From an uncultured Oscillospiraceae bacterium (lineage in GTDB: Bacteria > Bacillota > Clostridia > Oscillospirales > Ruminococcaceae): 28,712 nucleotides of DNA. Below, one piece after another: positions 6,104 through 14,030 of this stretch. The notes below the pieces were generated by a model. That model was not told where the DNA came from. It worked only from the letters and a program-made list of their open reading frames with translations, and did not search any database. Position 1 is the stretch's first letter. Each line of letters begins with the position of its first letter. The translations under genes were made by a program, and so were the position numbers. Where the stretch lies: positions 1 through 28,712 of the forward strand of contig CAJULF010000034.1 of the NCBI GenBank assembly GCA_910587135.1. The letters run 5' to 3'.

Positions 6104-7735
6104 ATGAACAAAAGAAAGATTGCTTTGATGGGTGTTATAGCAGCTCTTATGTTGTCGGGCTGCGCCAGTGTACAGGACGCACAGGACGGGCAGAGCGGAA
6201 GTGCAAATGATGCCGGGCTGTCTGCGCCTTCATACGTTATCAGTGCCGAGGAAGCGGAAAAAGCCGCTTTGGACCATGCGGGAATTGCTGCGGGCGAGGC
6301 GACTGTCATAAAAACAGAGTATGACCGTGACGATAACGACTACGATGTTGAATTTACCGCGGGAGAATATAAATATGAATATGATATCGGCGCGGCGGAC
6401 GGCAGCGTGATCGAATTCTCCAAAAAAATAATTGGTCTGTCCGATACGACCCCAAATATTTCGGGTACGACTTCGCCCGATACTGTTACAAGTCCCGCAA
6501 AAACAGAAACTTCCTCTCAATCGGACAAAACTACTCAGCCTGCTCAGACAACTCCGCCTGCTCCGACAATACAACCGACTGCCTCAGAGAGCGGCGGAAT
6601 AACTTTAGAAGAAGCCAAAGCGGCGGCGCTTGAACAAGAGGGGCTTACCGAGTCGGGTGTGACCTTTATCAAGGCGATTTCCGACAGTCATGACGCACGA
6701 ACCATATATGAAATCAAGTTCGTGACAGCGGATTATGAGTATGAGTATAAGATCGACGCGAACAGCGGCACGGTGCTGTCCAATTCAAAAGAAATGCGGA
6801 TAAAGCAGACGGAAAGCACTGCTGCGGGAAGAATTACTCTTGAGGAAGCCAAAAACACAGCTCTGAGTCACGCAGGGATTGCCGCGTCCGAGGCAAGCTT
6901 TACAAAAACCAAGCTTGACCGCGATGACGGTCGGGAAGAATACGATATTGAGTTCATGGCGGCTGATTATAAATATGAATACGAGATCGACGCGGAGAGC
7001 GGCAAGGTGCTGTCCAATTCAAAAGAAATGCGGATAAAGCAGACGGAAAGCACTGCCGCGGGAAGAATTACTCTTGAGGAAGCCAAAAACACAGCTCTGA
7101 GTCACGCAGGGATTGCCGCGTCCGAGGCAAGCTTTACAAAAACCAAGCTTGACCGCGATGACGGTCGGGAAGAATACGATATTGAGTTCATGGCGGCTGA
7201 TTATAAATATGAATACGAGATCGACGCGGAGAGCGGCAAGGTGCTGTCCAATTCAAAAGAAATGCGGATAAAGCAGACGGAAAGCACTGCCGCGGGAAGA
7301 ATCACTCTTGATGAAGCCAAAAACATAGCTTTGAGTCACGCAGGGATTGCCGCGTCCGAGGCAAGCTTTACAAAAACAAAGCTTGACTACGATGACGGCA
7401 GGGAAGAATATGACATTGAATTCTTGTCCGATGATTACGAATATGAGTATGAGATAGATTCGCAGAGCGGCGCGGTGCTTTCCAATTCAAAGGAAGCCCG
7501 TAAACGGCAGACGATAAGCGCCGCGGAGGGCAGGCTTACACTCGATGATGCAAAAAACGCGGCTTTAGACCATGCGGGAGTAAGCGCTTCGGGCGCGACC
7601 TTTACCAAAACAAAGCTTGATTACGACGACGGACGGGAAGAGTACGACATCAAATTTTACGTCGGCGGGTGGAAGTACGAATACACCATTGACGCGGTAA
7701 CGGGCGAAATAATCGAATTTGATATTGAGGATTAG
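6104..7735 (+). CDS. secreted lipoprotein with six PepSY repeats
   Basis: A 543-residue protein starting at ATG 6104 behind AAGGAGG. Residues 1-20 are a signal peptide with lipobox MLSGC (Cys20). One PepSY unit (about 45-110) is followed by a Thr/Pro/Ser/Gln-rich linker (about 115-160), then five further units of 78 residues. Each runs ITLEEAKNTALSHAG ... EEYDIEF ... YKYEYEIDAESGKVLSNSKE. PepSY domains are found on protease propeptides and surface proteins and are thought to bind peptides or inhibit proteases. Acidic Asp/Glu/Tyr-rich strands could also bind cations. Two central units are identical in DNA. The strong promoter at 5783 and the element in the leader suggest a well-expressed, possibly leader-regulated gene. 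Its partner is unknown. Confidence 0.9.
   Translation: MNKRKIALMGVIAALMLSGCASVQDAQDGQSGSANDAGLSAPSYVISAEEAEKAALDHAGIAAGEATVIKTEYDRDDNDYDVEFTAGEYKYEYDIGAADGSVIEFSKKIIGLSDTTPNISGTTSPDTVTSPAKTETSSQSDKTTQPAQTTPPAPTIQPTASESGGITLEEAKAAALEQEGLTESGVTFIKAISDSHDARTIYEIKFVTADYEYEYKIDANSGTVLSNSKEMRIKQTESTAAGRITLEEAKNTALSHAGIAASEASFTKTKLDRDDGREEYDIEFMAADYKYEYEIDAESGKVLSNSKEMRIKQTESTAAGRITLEEAKNTALSHAGIAASEASFTKTKLDRDDGREEYDIEFMAADYKYEYEIDAESGKVLSNSKEMRIKQTESTAAGRITLDEAKNIALSHAGIAASEASFTKTKLDYDDGREEYDIEFLSDDYEYEYEIDSQSGAVLSNSKEARKRQTISAAEGRLTLDDAKNAALDHAGVSASGATFTKTKLDYDDGREEYDIKFYVGGWKYEYTIDAVTGEIIEFDIED
6597..7532 (+). repeat. 234-bp in-frame tandem repeats inside the PepSY gene
   Basis: Units start at 6597, 6831, 7065 and 7299, each 234 bp (78 codons), with a last diverged unit from 7533. 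The units at 6831-7064 and 7065-7298 read identically base for base; the end of the unit before them differs from theirs by a single T/C in its last about 60 bases. The outer units are more diverged. This is the mark of a recent duplication or gene conversion that keeps the reading frame, and unit number is likely to vary between strains. Confidence 0.9.
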
Positions 7736-7775
7736 AAGGTGGGAAAAAATTTTCATTAAAATCACCAAATTGCTA

Positions 7776-7804
7776 TTTACAAATCGGCGAAAATGTGGTA
7801 AAAT
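7776..7804 (+). promoter_or_regulatory. promoter of nifJ
   Basis: TTTACA (7776-7781), 17 bases, TAAAAT (7799-7804) preceded by TGG. The start would be near 7811, giving a leader of about 59 bases. It lies 40 bases after the PepSY stop, so nifJ can be transcribed on its own. Confidence 0.7.
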
Positions 7805-7869
7805 ATAATTTGAGTAAAAAGGTGCGCAATTTCGCGCTGCCTTTGTATAAATTAAGGAGGAAAAAACCA

Positions 7870-10800
7870 ATGGCAAGACAAAAGCTAACGATGGACGGTA
7901 ACAACGCCGCGGGTCACGTTTCATATGCGTTTACCGATATGGCGGCTATTTACCCCATCACACCTTCGTCCGTAATGGCGGAAGTTACAGATTCCTGGGC
8001 TACCGCGGGCAGAAAGAATATTTTCGGTGAGGAGGTAAAGGTCATTGAGATGCAGTCGGAGGCCGGTGCGGCTGGTGCTGTTCACGGCGCGCTGAACGCG
8101 GGTGCTCTGACCACTACCTACACCGCTTCGCAGGGTCTGCTGCTTATGATCCCGAATATGTATAAGATCGCAGGAGAGCTGCTTCCCTCGGTTATCCATG
8201 TTTCCGCGAGAGCTATCGCATCTCATGCGCTGTCTATCTTCGGCGACCACAGCGACGTTTACGCGTGCCGCCAGACCGGTTATGCCATGCTCTGCTCCAC
8301 CAACCCTCAGGAGGTTATGGACCTGGGTGCGGTCGCACACCTTTCCACTATCAAGGGCAGAGTTCCTTTCCTGCACTTCTTCGACGGCTTCAGAACCTCT
8401 CACGAGATACAGAAGATTGAGGTATGGGATTACGATACGCTGGCTAAGATGGTTGACTGGGATTCCATTCAGGCATTCCGTGACAGAGCGCTCAACCCCG
8501 AGAAACCCGTTCTCCGCGGTACGGCTCAGAACCCCGACATCTTCTTCCAGGCACGCGAGGCTTGCAACAGCTACTACAATGCTATTCCCGACGTGGTTAC
8601 GGAGTACATGAACAAGGTGAATGCCGAGATCGGCACAAACTACAAGCTGTTCAACTACTACGGCGCGGAGGACGCAGAGCAGGTTATCGTTGCCATGGGT
8701 TCTGTCTGTGACACAATCGAGGAGACCATCGACTACCTCAACGCGCAGGGCAAGAAGGTAGGTCTTGTAAAGGTAAGACTGTACAGACCTTTTGTTTCCT
8801 CTGCTTTCGTTGAGGCTATTCCTTCGACCGTCAAGAAGATCACAGTCCTCGACAGGACTAAGGAGCCCGGCTCTATGGGTGAGCCTCTGTATCTCGACGT
8901 TGTTGCGGCTCTTAAGAGAGAGAACAGGTTCAACGATGTTCCCGTGTTTACAGGTCGTTACGGTCTGGGCAGCAAGGACTGCAGCCCCGCTCAGATCATC
9001 GCCGTTTACAACAACACCGAAAAGCCCGTATTCACCATCGGTATCGAGGACGACGTTACAAATCTGTCGCTCGCTATTACCGAAAACCCCAACACCACCC
9101 CCGAGGGCACTACTTGCTGCAAGTTCTGGGGTCTGGGTTCGGACGGTACCGTCGGCGCAAACAAGAACTCCATCAAGATCATCGGCGACCACACCGATAT
9201 GTATGCGCAGGCTTACTTCGCATACGACTCCAAGAAGTCGGGCGGCGTTACCATCTCTCACCTGAGATTCGGCAAGAGCCCCATCAAGTCCACCTACTTT
9301 GTAAACAAAGCGAACTTTGTTGCCTGCCATAACCCCTCATATATCGACAAGTACGATATGGTTCAGGACGTTATCCCCGGCGGTTCGTTCCTGCTCAACT
9401 GCCAGTGGACTCCCGAGGAGCTGGACGAGAAGCTGCCCGCTCCCGTAAAGGCTTACATTGCCAAGAACAACATCAATTTCTATATCATCAACGCTATCAA
9501 GGTAGCCAAGGAAATCGGTCTGGGCAACAAGACCAACACGGTTCTCCAGTCCGCGTTCTTCTCCATCGCGAATATTATTCCTGCTGACCAGGCTATCGAC
9601 TACATGAAGAAGATGGCGTACAAGTCCTTTGCAAAGAAGGGCGATGATATTGTCAACATGAACTATGCCGCTATCGAAAAGGGCGCAGGCGAGGTTATCA
9701 AGGTTGACGTTCCCGCGGCATGGGCTGACGCGACAGGCGAGTTGCCGGTACACACCGCAACGGGCGACAACAAGGCTCTGGTCGACTTTGTAAATAAGAT
9801 ACAGATTCCCGTAAACGCTCAGCGCGGTGATTCTTTGCCCGTTTCCACCTTTGTGGATATCGCGGACGGCACATTCCCTCAGGGCTCGGCGGCATTCGAG
9901 AAGCGCGGTATCGCGGTTGACGTTCCCGAGTGGATTCCCGAGAACTGCATTCAGTGCAACCAGTGCGCTTATGTATGTCCTCACGCGGTAATCCGTCCGT
10001 TCGTTATGAACGACGCGGAGGCTTCCGCTGCTCCCGCTTCAACAAAGATCAAGGACGCGACTGGTCTGCCCGGTCTTAAATATACAATGTCTGTTTCCAC
10101 TCTCGACTGCACAGGCTGCGGCGCTTGCGCGCAGGTATGCCCCGCTGGCGCAAAGGACAAGAGCAAGAACGCTCTCGTTATGAAGCCCATCGAAACTCAG
10201 ATGGAGCAGCAGGCTGCTTTCGATTACGCGGTAAAGAGCGTTTCCGATAAGGAAGAGGTTCACGCTAAGTTTGCGGAGACAACCGTTAAGGGCTCGCAGT
10301 TCAACCAGCCGCTGCTTGAATTCTCCGGCGCTTGCGCGGGCTGCGGCGAAACTCCTTACGCTAAGCTGGTAACTCAGCTCTTCGGCGAAAGAATGTATAT
10401 CGCCAACGCTACGGGCTGCTCCTCTATCTGGGCAGGTTCCGAGCCTTCAACTCCTTATACCACCAATAAGGAGGGCAAGGGTCCCGCTTGGGCTAACTCC
10501 CTGTTTGAGGATAACGCGGAGTTCGGTCTTGGTATGTTCCTGGCACAGGATACTCTCCGTAAGAGAGCGCAGAGCAAGCTGAAGGAGATCGCGGCGCTTG
10601 AGGGTCACGAGAAGGCTAAGGAGCTTATCGACGAGTACTTCAAGACCGAGAAGGACGGCAAGGCTAATGCAGCCGCTACAAAGAAGCTGGTTGAGGCGTT
10701 TGAGAACTGCCAGTGTGCTAATGAGCCTGCTGTCAAGGAGGTTCTGAAGCTGAAGAATTACCTGTCCAAGAAGAGCCAGTGGATTCTCGGCGGCGACGGC

Positions 10801-11439
10801 TGGGCATACGATATCGGCTACGGCGGACTTGACCATGTTATCGCTTCCGGCAAGAATGTAAACATTCTGGTATTTGATACCGAGGTTTACTCCAACACGG
10901 GCGGTCAGGCTTCCAAGGCTACCAACGTCGGAGCTGTTGCACAGTTCGCTGCGGGCGGTAAGGACGTTAAGAAGAAGGACCTTGCGGGAATCGCTATGAG
11001 CTACGGTTACGTTTATGTCGCACAGATTTCCATGGGTGCGGACCGCAATCAGTGCCTGAAGGCTATTGCCGAGGCGGAAGCTTATGACGGACCTTCTCTG
11101 ATAATCGCTTATGCTCCCTGCATCAACCACGGCATCAAGGGCGGTCTTACCATTGCTCAGCAGGTTGAGAAGGAAGCTGTTGAGGCGGGTTACTGGCATC
11201 TGTTCAGATTCAATCCCGACCTGGCGGCAGAGGGCAAGTCTCCCTTCTCGCTGGACAGCAAGGCTCCCACGGGCGACTATAAGGCGTTCATGATGAGAGA
11301 GGTACGTTACAACTCGCTTATGCGCGCTAATCCCGACAGAGCAACTGTTCTGTTTGATAAGGCGGTTGCGAACTCCAAGGCTAAGTACGATCATCTGGTA
11401 GAAATGCAGAAGATGTACAGCGAGGAATTCAGCAAGTAA
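7870..11439 (+). CDS. nifJ: pyruvate:ferredoxin (flavodoxin) oxidoreductase
   Basis: A 1189-residue single-chain enzyme, the normal length. It oxidises pyruvate with CoA to acetyl-CoA and CO2 and reduces ferredoxin, in the cytosol. Domains: pyruvate/TPP-binding N-terminal part, central transketolase-like C-terminal and EKR regions, a two-cluster ferredoxin domain (CIQCNQCAYVC at 693-703 and CTGCGACAQVC at 747-757), then the TPP domain with CAGCGETPY (822-830) and GDGWAYDIGYGG (975-986). The proximal-cluster cysteines C822, C825 and a later one in APCINHG (C1084) are present. ATG 7870 follows AAGGAGG; a longer frame from GTG 7795 has no ribosome site. Codon choice (AAG, GCT, TAC, AAC) is biased unlike the neighbours, as expected for a highly expressed fermentation gene. 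It is flanked by its own promoter and terminator. Confidence 0.98.
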   Translation: MARQKLTMDGNNAAGHVSYAFTDMAAIYPITPSSVMAEVTDSWATAGRKNIFGEEVKVIEMQSEAGAAGAVHGALNAGALTTTYTASQGLLLMIPNMYKIAGELLPSVIHVSARAIASHALSIFGDHSDVYACRQTGYAMLCSTNPQEVMDLGAVAHLSTIKGRVPFLHFFDGFRTSHEIQKIEVWDYDTLAKMVDWDSIQAFRDRALNPEKPVLRGTAQNPDIFFQAREACNSYYNAIPDVVTEYMNKVNAEIGTNYKLFNYYGAEDAEQVIVAMGSVCDTIEETIDYLNAQGKKVGLVKVRLYRPFVSSAFVEAIPSTVKKITVLDRTKEPGSMGEPLYLDVVAALKRENRFNDVPVFTGRYGLGSKDCSPAQIIAVYNNTEKPVFTIGIEDDVTNLSLAITENPNTTPEGTTCCKFWGLGSDGTVGANKNSIKIIGDHTDMYAQAYFAYDSKKSGGVTISHLRFGKSPIKSTYFVNKANFVACHNPSYIDKYDMVQDVIPGGSFLLNCQWTPEELDEKLPAPVKAYIAKNNINFYIINAIKVAKEIGLGNKTNTVLQSAFFSIANIIPADQAIDYMKKMAYKSFAKKGDDIVNMNYAAIEKGAGEVIKVDVPAAWADATGELPVHTATGDNKALVDFVNKIQIPVNAQRGDSLPVSTFVDIADGTFPQGSAAFEKRGIAVDVPEWIPENCIQCNQCAYVCPHAVIRPFVMNDAEASAAPASTKIKDATGLPGLKYTMSVSTLDCTGCGACAQVCPAGAKDKSKNALVMKPIETQMEQQAAFDYAVKSVSDKEEVHAKFAETTVKGSQFNQPLLEFSGACAGCGETPYAKLVTQLFGERMYIANATGCSSIWAGSEPSTPYTTNKEGKGPAWANSLFEDNAEFGLGMFLAQDTLRKRAQSKLKEIAALEGHEKAKELIDEYFKTEKDGKANAAATKKLVEAFENCQCANEPAVKEVLKLKNYLSKKSQWILGGDGWAYDIGYGGLDHVIASGKNVNILVFDTEVYSNTGGQASKATNVGAVAQFAAGGKDVKKKDLAGIAMSYGYVYVAQISMGADRNQCLKAIAEAEAYDGPSLIIAYAPCINHGIKGGLTIAQQVEKEAVEAGYWHLFRFNPDLAAEGKSPFSLDSKAPTGDYKAFMMREVRYNSLMRANPDRATVLFDKAVANSKAKYDHLVEMQKMYSEEFSK

Positions 11440-11446
11440 AAATCAA

Positions 11447-11472
11447 GGGGCGGCAGAAATGCCGCCCTTTTT
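11447..11472 (+). terminator. rho-independent terminator of nifJ
   Basis: GGGCGGCA (11448-11455), tetraloop GAAA, TGCCGCCC (11460-11467), then TTTTT. A perfect 8-bp GC-rich stem ten bases after the stop. Confidence 0.95.
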
Positions 11473-11487
11473 GTTTCACGATAAATT

Positions 11488-11511
11488 TGACCGCCCGATT
11501 TCAGGCGGTCA
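11488..11511. terminator. hairpin between convergent genes, probable two-way terminator
   Basis: TGACCGCC (11488-11495) pairs with GGCGGTCA (11504-11511) around an eight-base loop. On the plus strand it is followed by TAATTTATTTGTTTTT. On the minus strand it lies just past the stop of the 472-aa protein gene and is followed by AAATTTATC, a weak tract. Confidence 0.6.
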
Positions 11512-11515
11512 TAAT

Positions 11516-12934
11516 TTATTTGTTTTTATTAAGATCGTATTCCCTGACATATCTGTCGGCAACCGTTAAAATCTTTTCATATTTTGCGTCCTCGCTTGAA
11601 AGAGCGCTCCTGAAGAAGCGGTATGCTTTCTCGTTCTTGGAAAGCCTTGCAAGACGCCGTGCGGTGTATTCGTGTGTGGCATTGAGATCGGGATTTTCCA
11701 GTATTGAAATGGAAAAGTTTATAAAGCGCTGCTCATCCTTGAATTGCAGGAAGTTGCAGGCGGTCACAATACTTGAATAGAAATTCGGAGAGATAATGAT
11801 TTTTCCGTTAAGCTCCGTATCGCCTGTCAGCAGCGCATTCAGCTGCGCGTCGGAGATATCGTCAATGGCAAAGGCGCTCTCTACCATTTCGCAGTCCGGC
11901 ATAATTTCGCAGTTGTCAAGCACATCACGCGGTAGGATATTGTTGGTGACAGCTCTTTTACGAACAGCTTTGGTCTTGTTCATCAGTGATTTGAAGTGCG
12001 GCGGCTTTATGTCGGGACGCGTTTCAAGAATAAGCTTCAAAACGTCCTTTGGAAAAGCTTCCAGCGGTATTTTGACCGAAGCGCTTCTGAACCCCGATAT
12101 TCCCTCGCGTTCCTCAACAACGGGTGCGGGAGCGGGGGCGGTAACGGGAGTTTCTTCGCCCTCGGCAGGAGTTTCCTCGGAGGGGGGCGGAGCAGCTTTC
12201 TTTACCGGTGCGAAGTAGGGATCGGTATATGGTTGGCTGACGCGTTCTATAACCGCACACTTAAACGGAATACCGTTTTCCGCGCAGGATACCGCGCCGT
12301 GATGTCCCTTTAAAAGAACGGAATGAAAGCCCGAAAGATGGTAAACTATGCCTTGTATCCGGCGTGACTTTACCGCCTCGTCAGTGGTCTGCTTTGTCTT
12401 GGTGGTGTATGTTTCCATGGGCTGGGAGGGTATTAAAAAGCAGGGGCGGTACGGTCTGTTGCCTATGGAGGTACTGCGCTCCGCTGTACCGCGAACCTCA
12501 TGGGTTATATTATACGCTCCCCAGAAAAAAAGTCCGTTTCCGTCGGTTGGATAATACTCCGAAGTGTAGACGGTGTAAACTCCGTCGGTGAGCAGTGAAA
12601 AAATCTCCTTAAGCGAGTTCGTCAGTGAATCCCCGCGGTTCAGCTTGTTGAGATCGGCTGTGAAAGCGTCATATATATCATGGTCAACACCCTGAAATCC
12701 CGATGAAAATGACATCATCTTATCTGTGACCTTGCTGTCAAGGTTTGGGCAATTTATATTTATTACCGGATCCGAGCCTATGTAGAAAAATTTGTTTATC
12801 GTCGAGGACTCCCCCGAAGCGGGGTTTATTCCCGAAGAGCATAAGCCGATTCCCGATTCTCCGCTTCTTACGGAAACAAGAGTCACGCTGCTGCCTCCGA
12901 CGCTTATATTATCGCATTTTATTTCAACACTCAC
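11516..12934 (-). CDS. uncharacterised 472-residue protein with a Pro/Glu-rich linker
   Basis: I do not recognise this protein. It starts at GTG 12934 with AAGGGGG about nine bases upstream and ends at TAA 11516. Visible parts: an N-terminal beta-rich region (about 1-60) with many Ser/Gly; a middle domain (about 75-250) with GLFFWGAYNITHEV and IQGIVYHLSGFHSVLLKGHH, ending PFKCAVIERVSQPY; a low-complexity Pro/Glu/Ala/Thr linker (about 257-285); and a helical C-terminal domain (about 290-472) with many short helices ending in RYVREYDLNKNK. There is no signal peptide or membrane segment, so it is probably cytosolic. It lies 13 bases after the YcxB-like membrane protein gene and is probably co-transcribed with it. 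Composition and codon use are like the surroundings. Confidence 0.85.
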   Translation of the reverse strand: MSVEIKCDNISVGGSSVTLVSVRSGESGIGLCSSGINPASGESSTINKFFYIGSDPVININCPNLDSKVTDKMMSFSSGFQGVDHDIYDAFTADLNKLNRGDSLTNSLKEIFSLLTDGVYTVYTSEYYPTDGNGLFFWGAYNITHEVRGTAERSTSIGNRPYRPCFLIPSQPMETYTTKTKQTTDEAVKSRRIQGIVYHLSGFHSVLLKGHHGAVSCAENGIPFKCAVIERVSQPYTDPYFAPVKKAAPPPSEETPAEGEETPVTAPAPAPVVEEREGISGFRSASVKIPLEAFPKDVLKLILETRPDIKPPHFKSLMNKTKAVRKRAVTNNILPRDVLDNCEIMPDCEMVESAFAIDDISDAQLNALLTGDTELNGKIIISPNFYSSIVTACNFLQFKDEQRFINFSISILENPDLNATHEYTARRLARLSKNEKAYRFFRSALSSEDAKYEKILTVADRYVREYDLNKNK

Positions 12935-12947
12935 TGCCGTTTCCCCC

Positions 12948-13811
12948 TTACTTCTGTTCCAGCATGATTGCGATTATATCCGAAATGCCGCCGATATATT
13001 TTTTTTCAAAGGCTTTTTTCGGAATATAGGTATAAGCCGCGTTGTCTTTATAGAAAATAAACATTTTATCCGTTTCCACGAAATAGTCCACCGCGTTCCA
13101 AGGTATCAGGTCGTGACCGTCGTAAATGCAGCTCTCGCAGGCGGCGAAACCCAGTTTGCATACCACAAAGGATATCTGCGTTTCCGATGCGGGGTCGGCG
13201 TCCGCTATTGAACGGTATTTGCCCTTGGCTACCATGTGGCATATGAGGTATACCACCAATGAAACTATACCGCCGCTGGCAAAGGAGATGGGTATAAAAT
13301 ACAAAAGATTGTCGCGCGTTATACCAACAAAAAAGTGAAGCGCGCCGAAGGTCACCAGCATGATGAGCACAGCCACCAGCCATAGCACCTTTATAAGCCG
13401 CAGATTCATCATCAGAACAAACGCGGCAACGCAGTCGCCCTCGTCCACCTGTCCCGACCCGAGATACGCGTCCTTGCCGGGAATGATGTCCGTATAGACG
13501 GATTTCAGCGGGAACATTCTTTTTTCATGCTCATAGGCGAACTCATGAACTTTATGCTCGCGTTCGATGATCCCGACCGAGCGGAAATAGTCCTGCTCCT
13601 TGAGGTTCTTTCTGTCAAAGGAATATTTTCTCTTGTCGGTTTTAAAGACAAATTCCTTCCTTGTGACCGAAACCGATTCGATCATATCCCAACTGTAAAC
13701 GACGGGGCGCTCCGCTCCGAAAGCATACACCGCGAACACATCACCGATGTAATATGTAATCCCCGTACCGTCGTCGTAAACGCGCACGGGCTTCAAATCG
13801 CAAAATGCCAT
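12948..13811 (-). CDS. YcxB-like membrane protein with two transmembrane helices
   Basis: A 287-residue protein read from ATG 13811. A longer frame to 13880 runs through the AAAGGAGG site and a hairpin and is rejected. Two hydrophobic helices lie near residues 135-160 (VLWLVAVLIMLVTFGALHFF) and 170-195. Each soluble side carries a PH-like strand pattern: SWDMIESVSVTRKEFVFKT before the helices and IPWNAVDYFVETDKMFIFY, then IPKKAF, after them. The latter is the YcxB-type C-terminal pattern. This family is uncharacterised. It is followed after 13 bases by the 472-residue unknown protein, so the two may act together at the membrane. Confidence 0.8.
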   Translation of the reverse strand: MAFCDLKPVRVYDDGTGITYYIGDVFAVYAFGAERPVVYSWDMIESVSVTRKEFVFKTDKRKYSFDRKNLKEQDYFRSVGIIEREHKVHEFAYEHEKRMFPLKSVYTDIIPGKDAYLGSGQVDEGDCVAAFVLMMNLRLIKVLWLVAVLIMLVTFGALHFFVGITRDNLLYFIPISFASGGIVSLVVYLICHMVAKGKYRSIADADPASETQISFVVCKLGFAACESCIYDGHDLIPWNAVDYFVETDKMFIFYKDNAAYTYIPKKAFEKKYIGGISDIIAIMLEQK

Positions 13812-13820
13812 ATCAAATAA

Positions 13821-13848
13821 TGCTCCCCGGCGGGAGCACTCCTCCTTT
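13821..13848 (-). promoter_or_regulatory. leader hairpin between a ribosome site and the start codon
   Basis: Read on the minus strand: AAAGGAGG (13848-13841), then TGCTCCC, loop GCCG, GGGAGCA (13838-13821), then nine bases to ATG 13811. The perfect AAAGGAGG is about 29 bases from the start, too far to act unless the hairpin folds. A second site, GGGGAG, lies in the 3' arm of the hairpin at normal spacing and would be hidden when it folds. Confidence 0.5.
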
Positions 13849-13894
13849 CGTTTTTGGGGAGGTCTGACCCTATAACCCACCTTACATATAATTT

Positions 13895-13923
13895 ATTATA
13901 ACATATATTTGATAATAAATAAA
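13895..13923 (-). promoter_or_regulatory. putative promoter of the YcxB-like gene pair
   Basis: TATAAT on the minus strand (13900-13895) preceded by TGT, an extended -10. The -35 at 17 bases (TTTATT) is weak. The implied leader is about 77 bases and contains the hairpin at 13821-13838. Confidence 0.45.
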
Positions 13924-14030
13924 GGGGTTTACAAAATTTTTGTGAAATTTTTTTGTTTTTTGGACATTTTGCGGGAACTTTGCGGCGGTTTTTATGATAT
14001 ACGACAAATGACAGATGACTAAGCCGTAAA

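Noticed and set aside
6597..7735. Regular repeats suggesting a CRISPR array
   Set aside because: The period is 234 bp, the units are in frame and encode PepSY domains; there are no short repeats with unique spacers.
7921..9330. Long open frame on the minus strand (about 469 codons) and others opposite nifJ
   Set aside because: They lie wholly antisense to the well-supported nifJ gene; biased codon use of nifJ leaves the opposite frames open. No ribosome site or family match.
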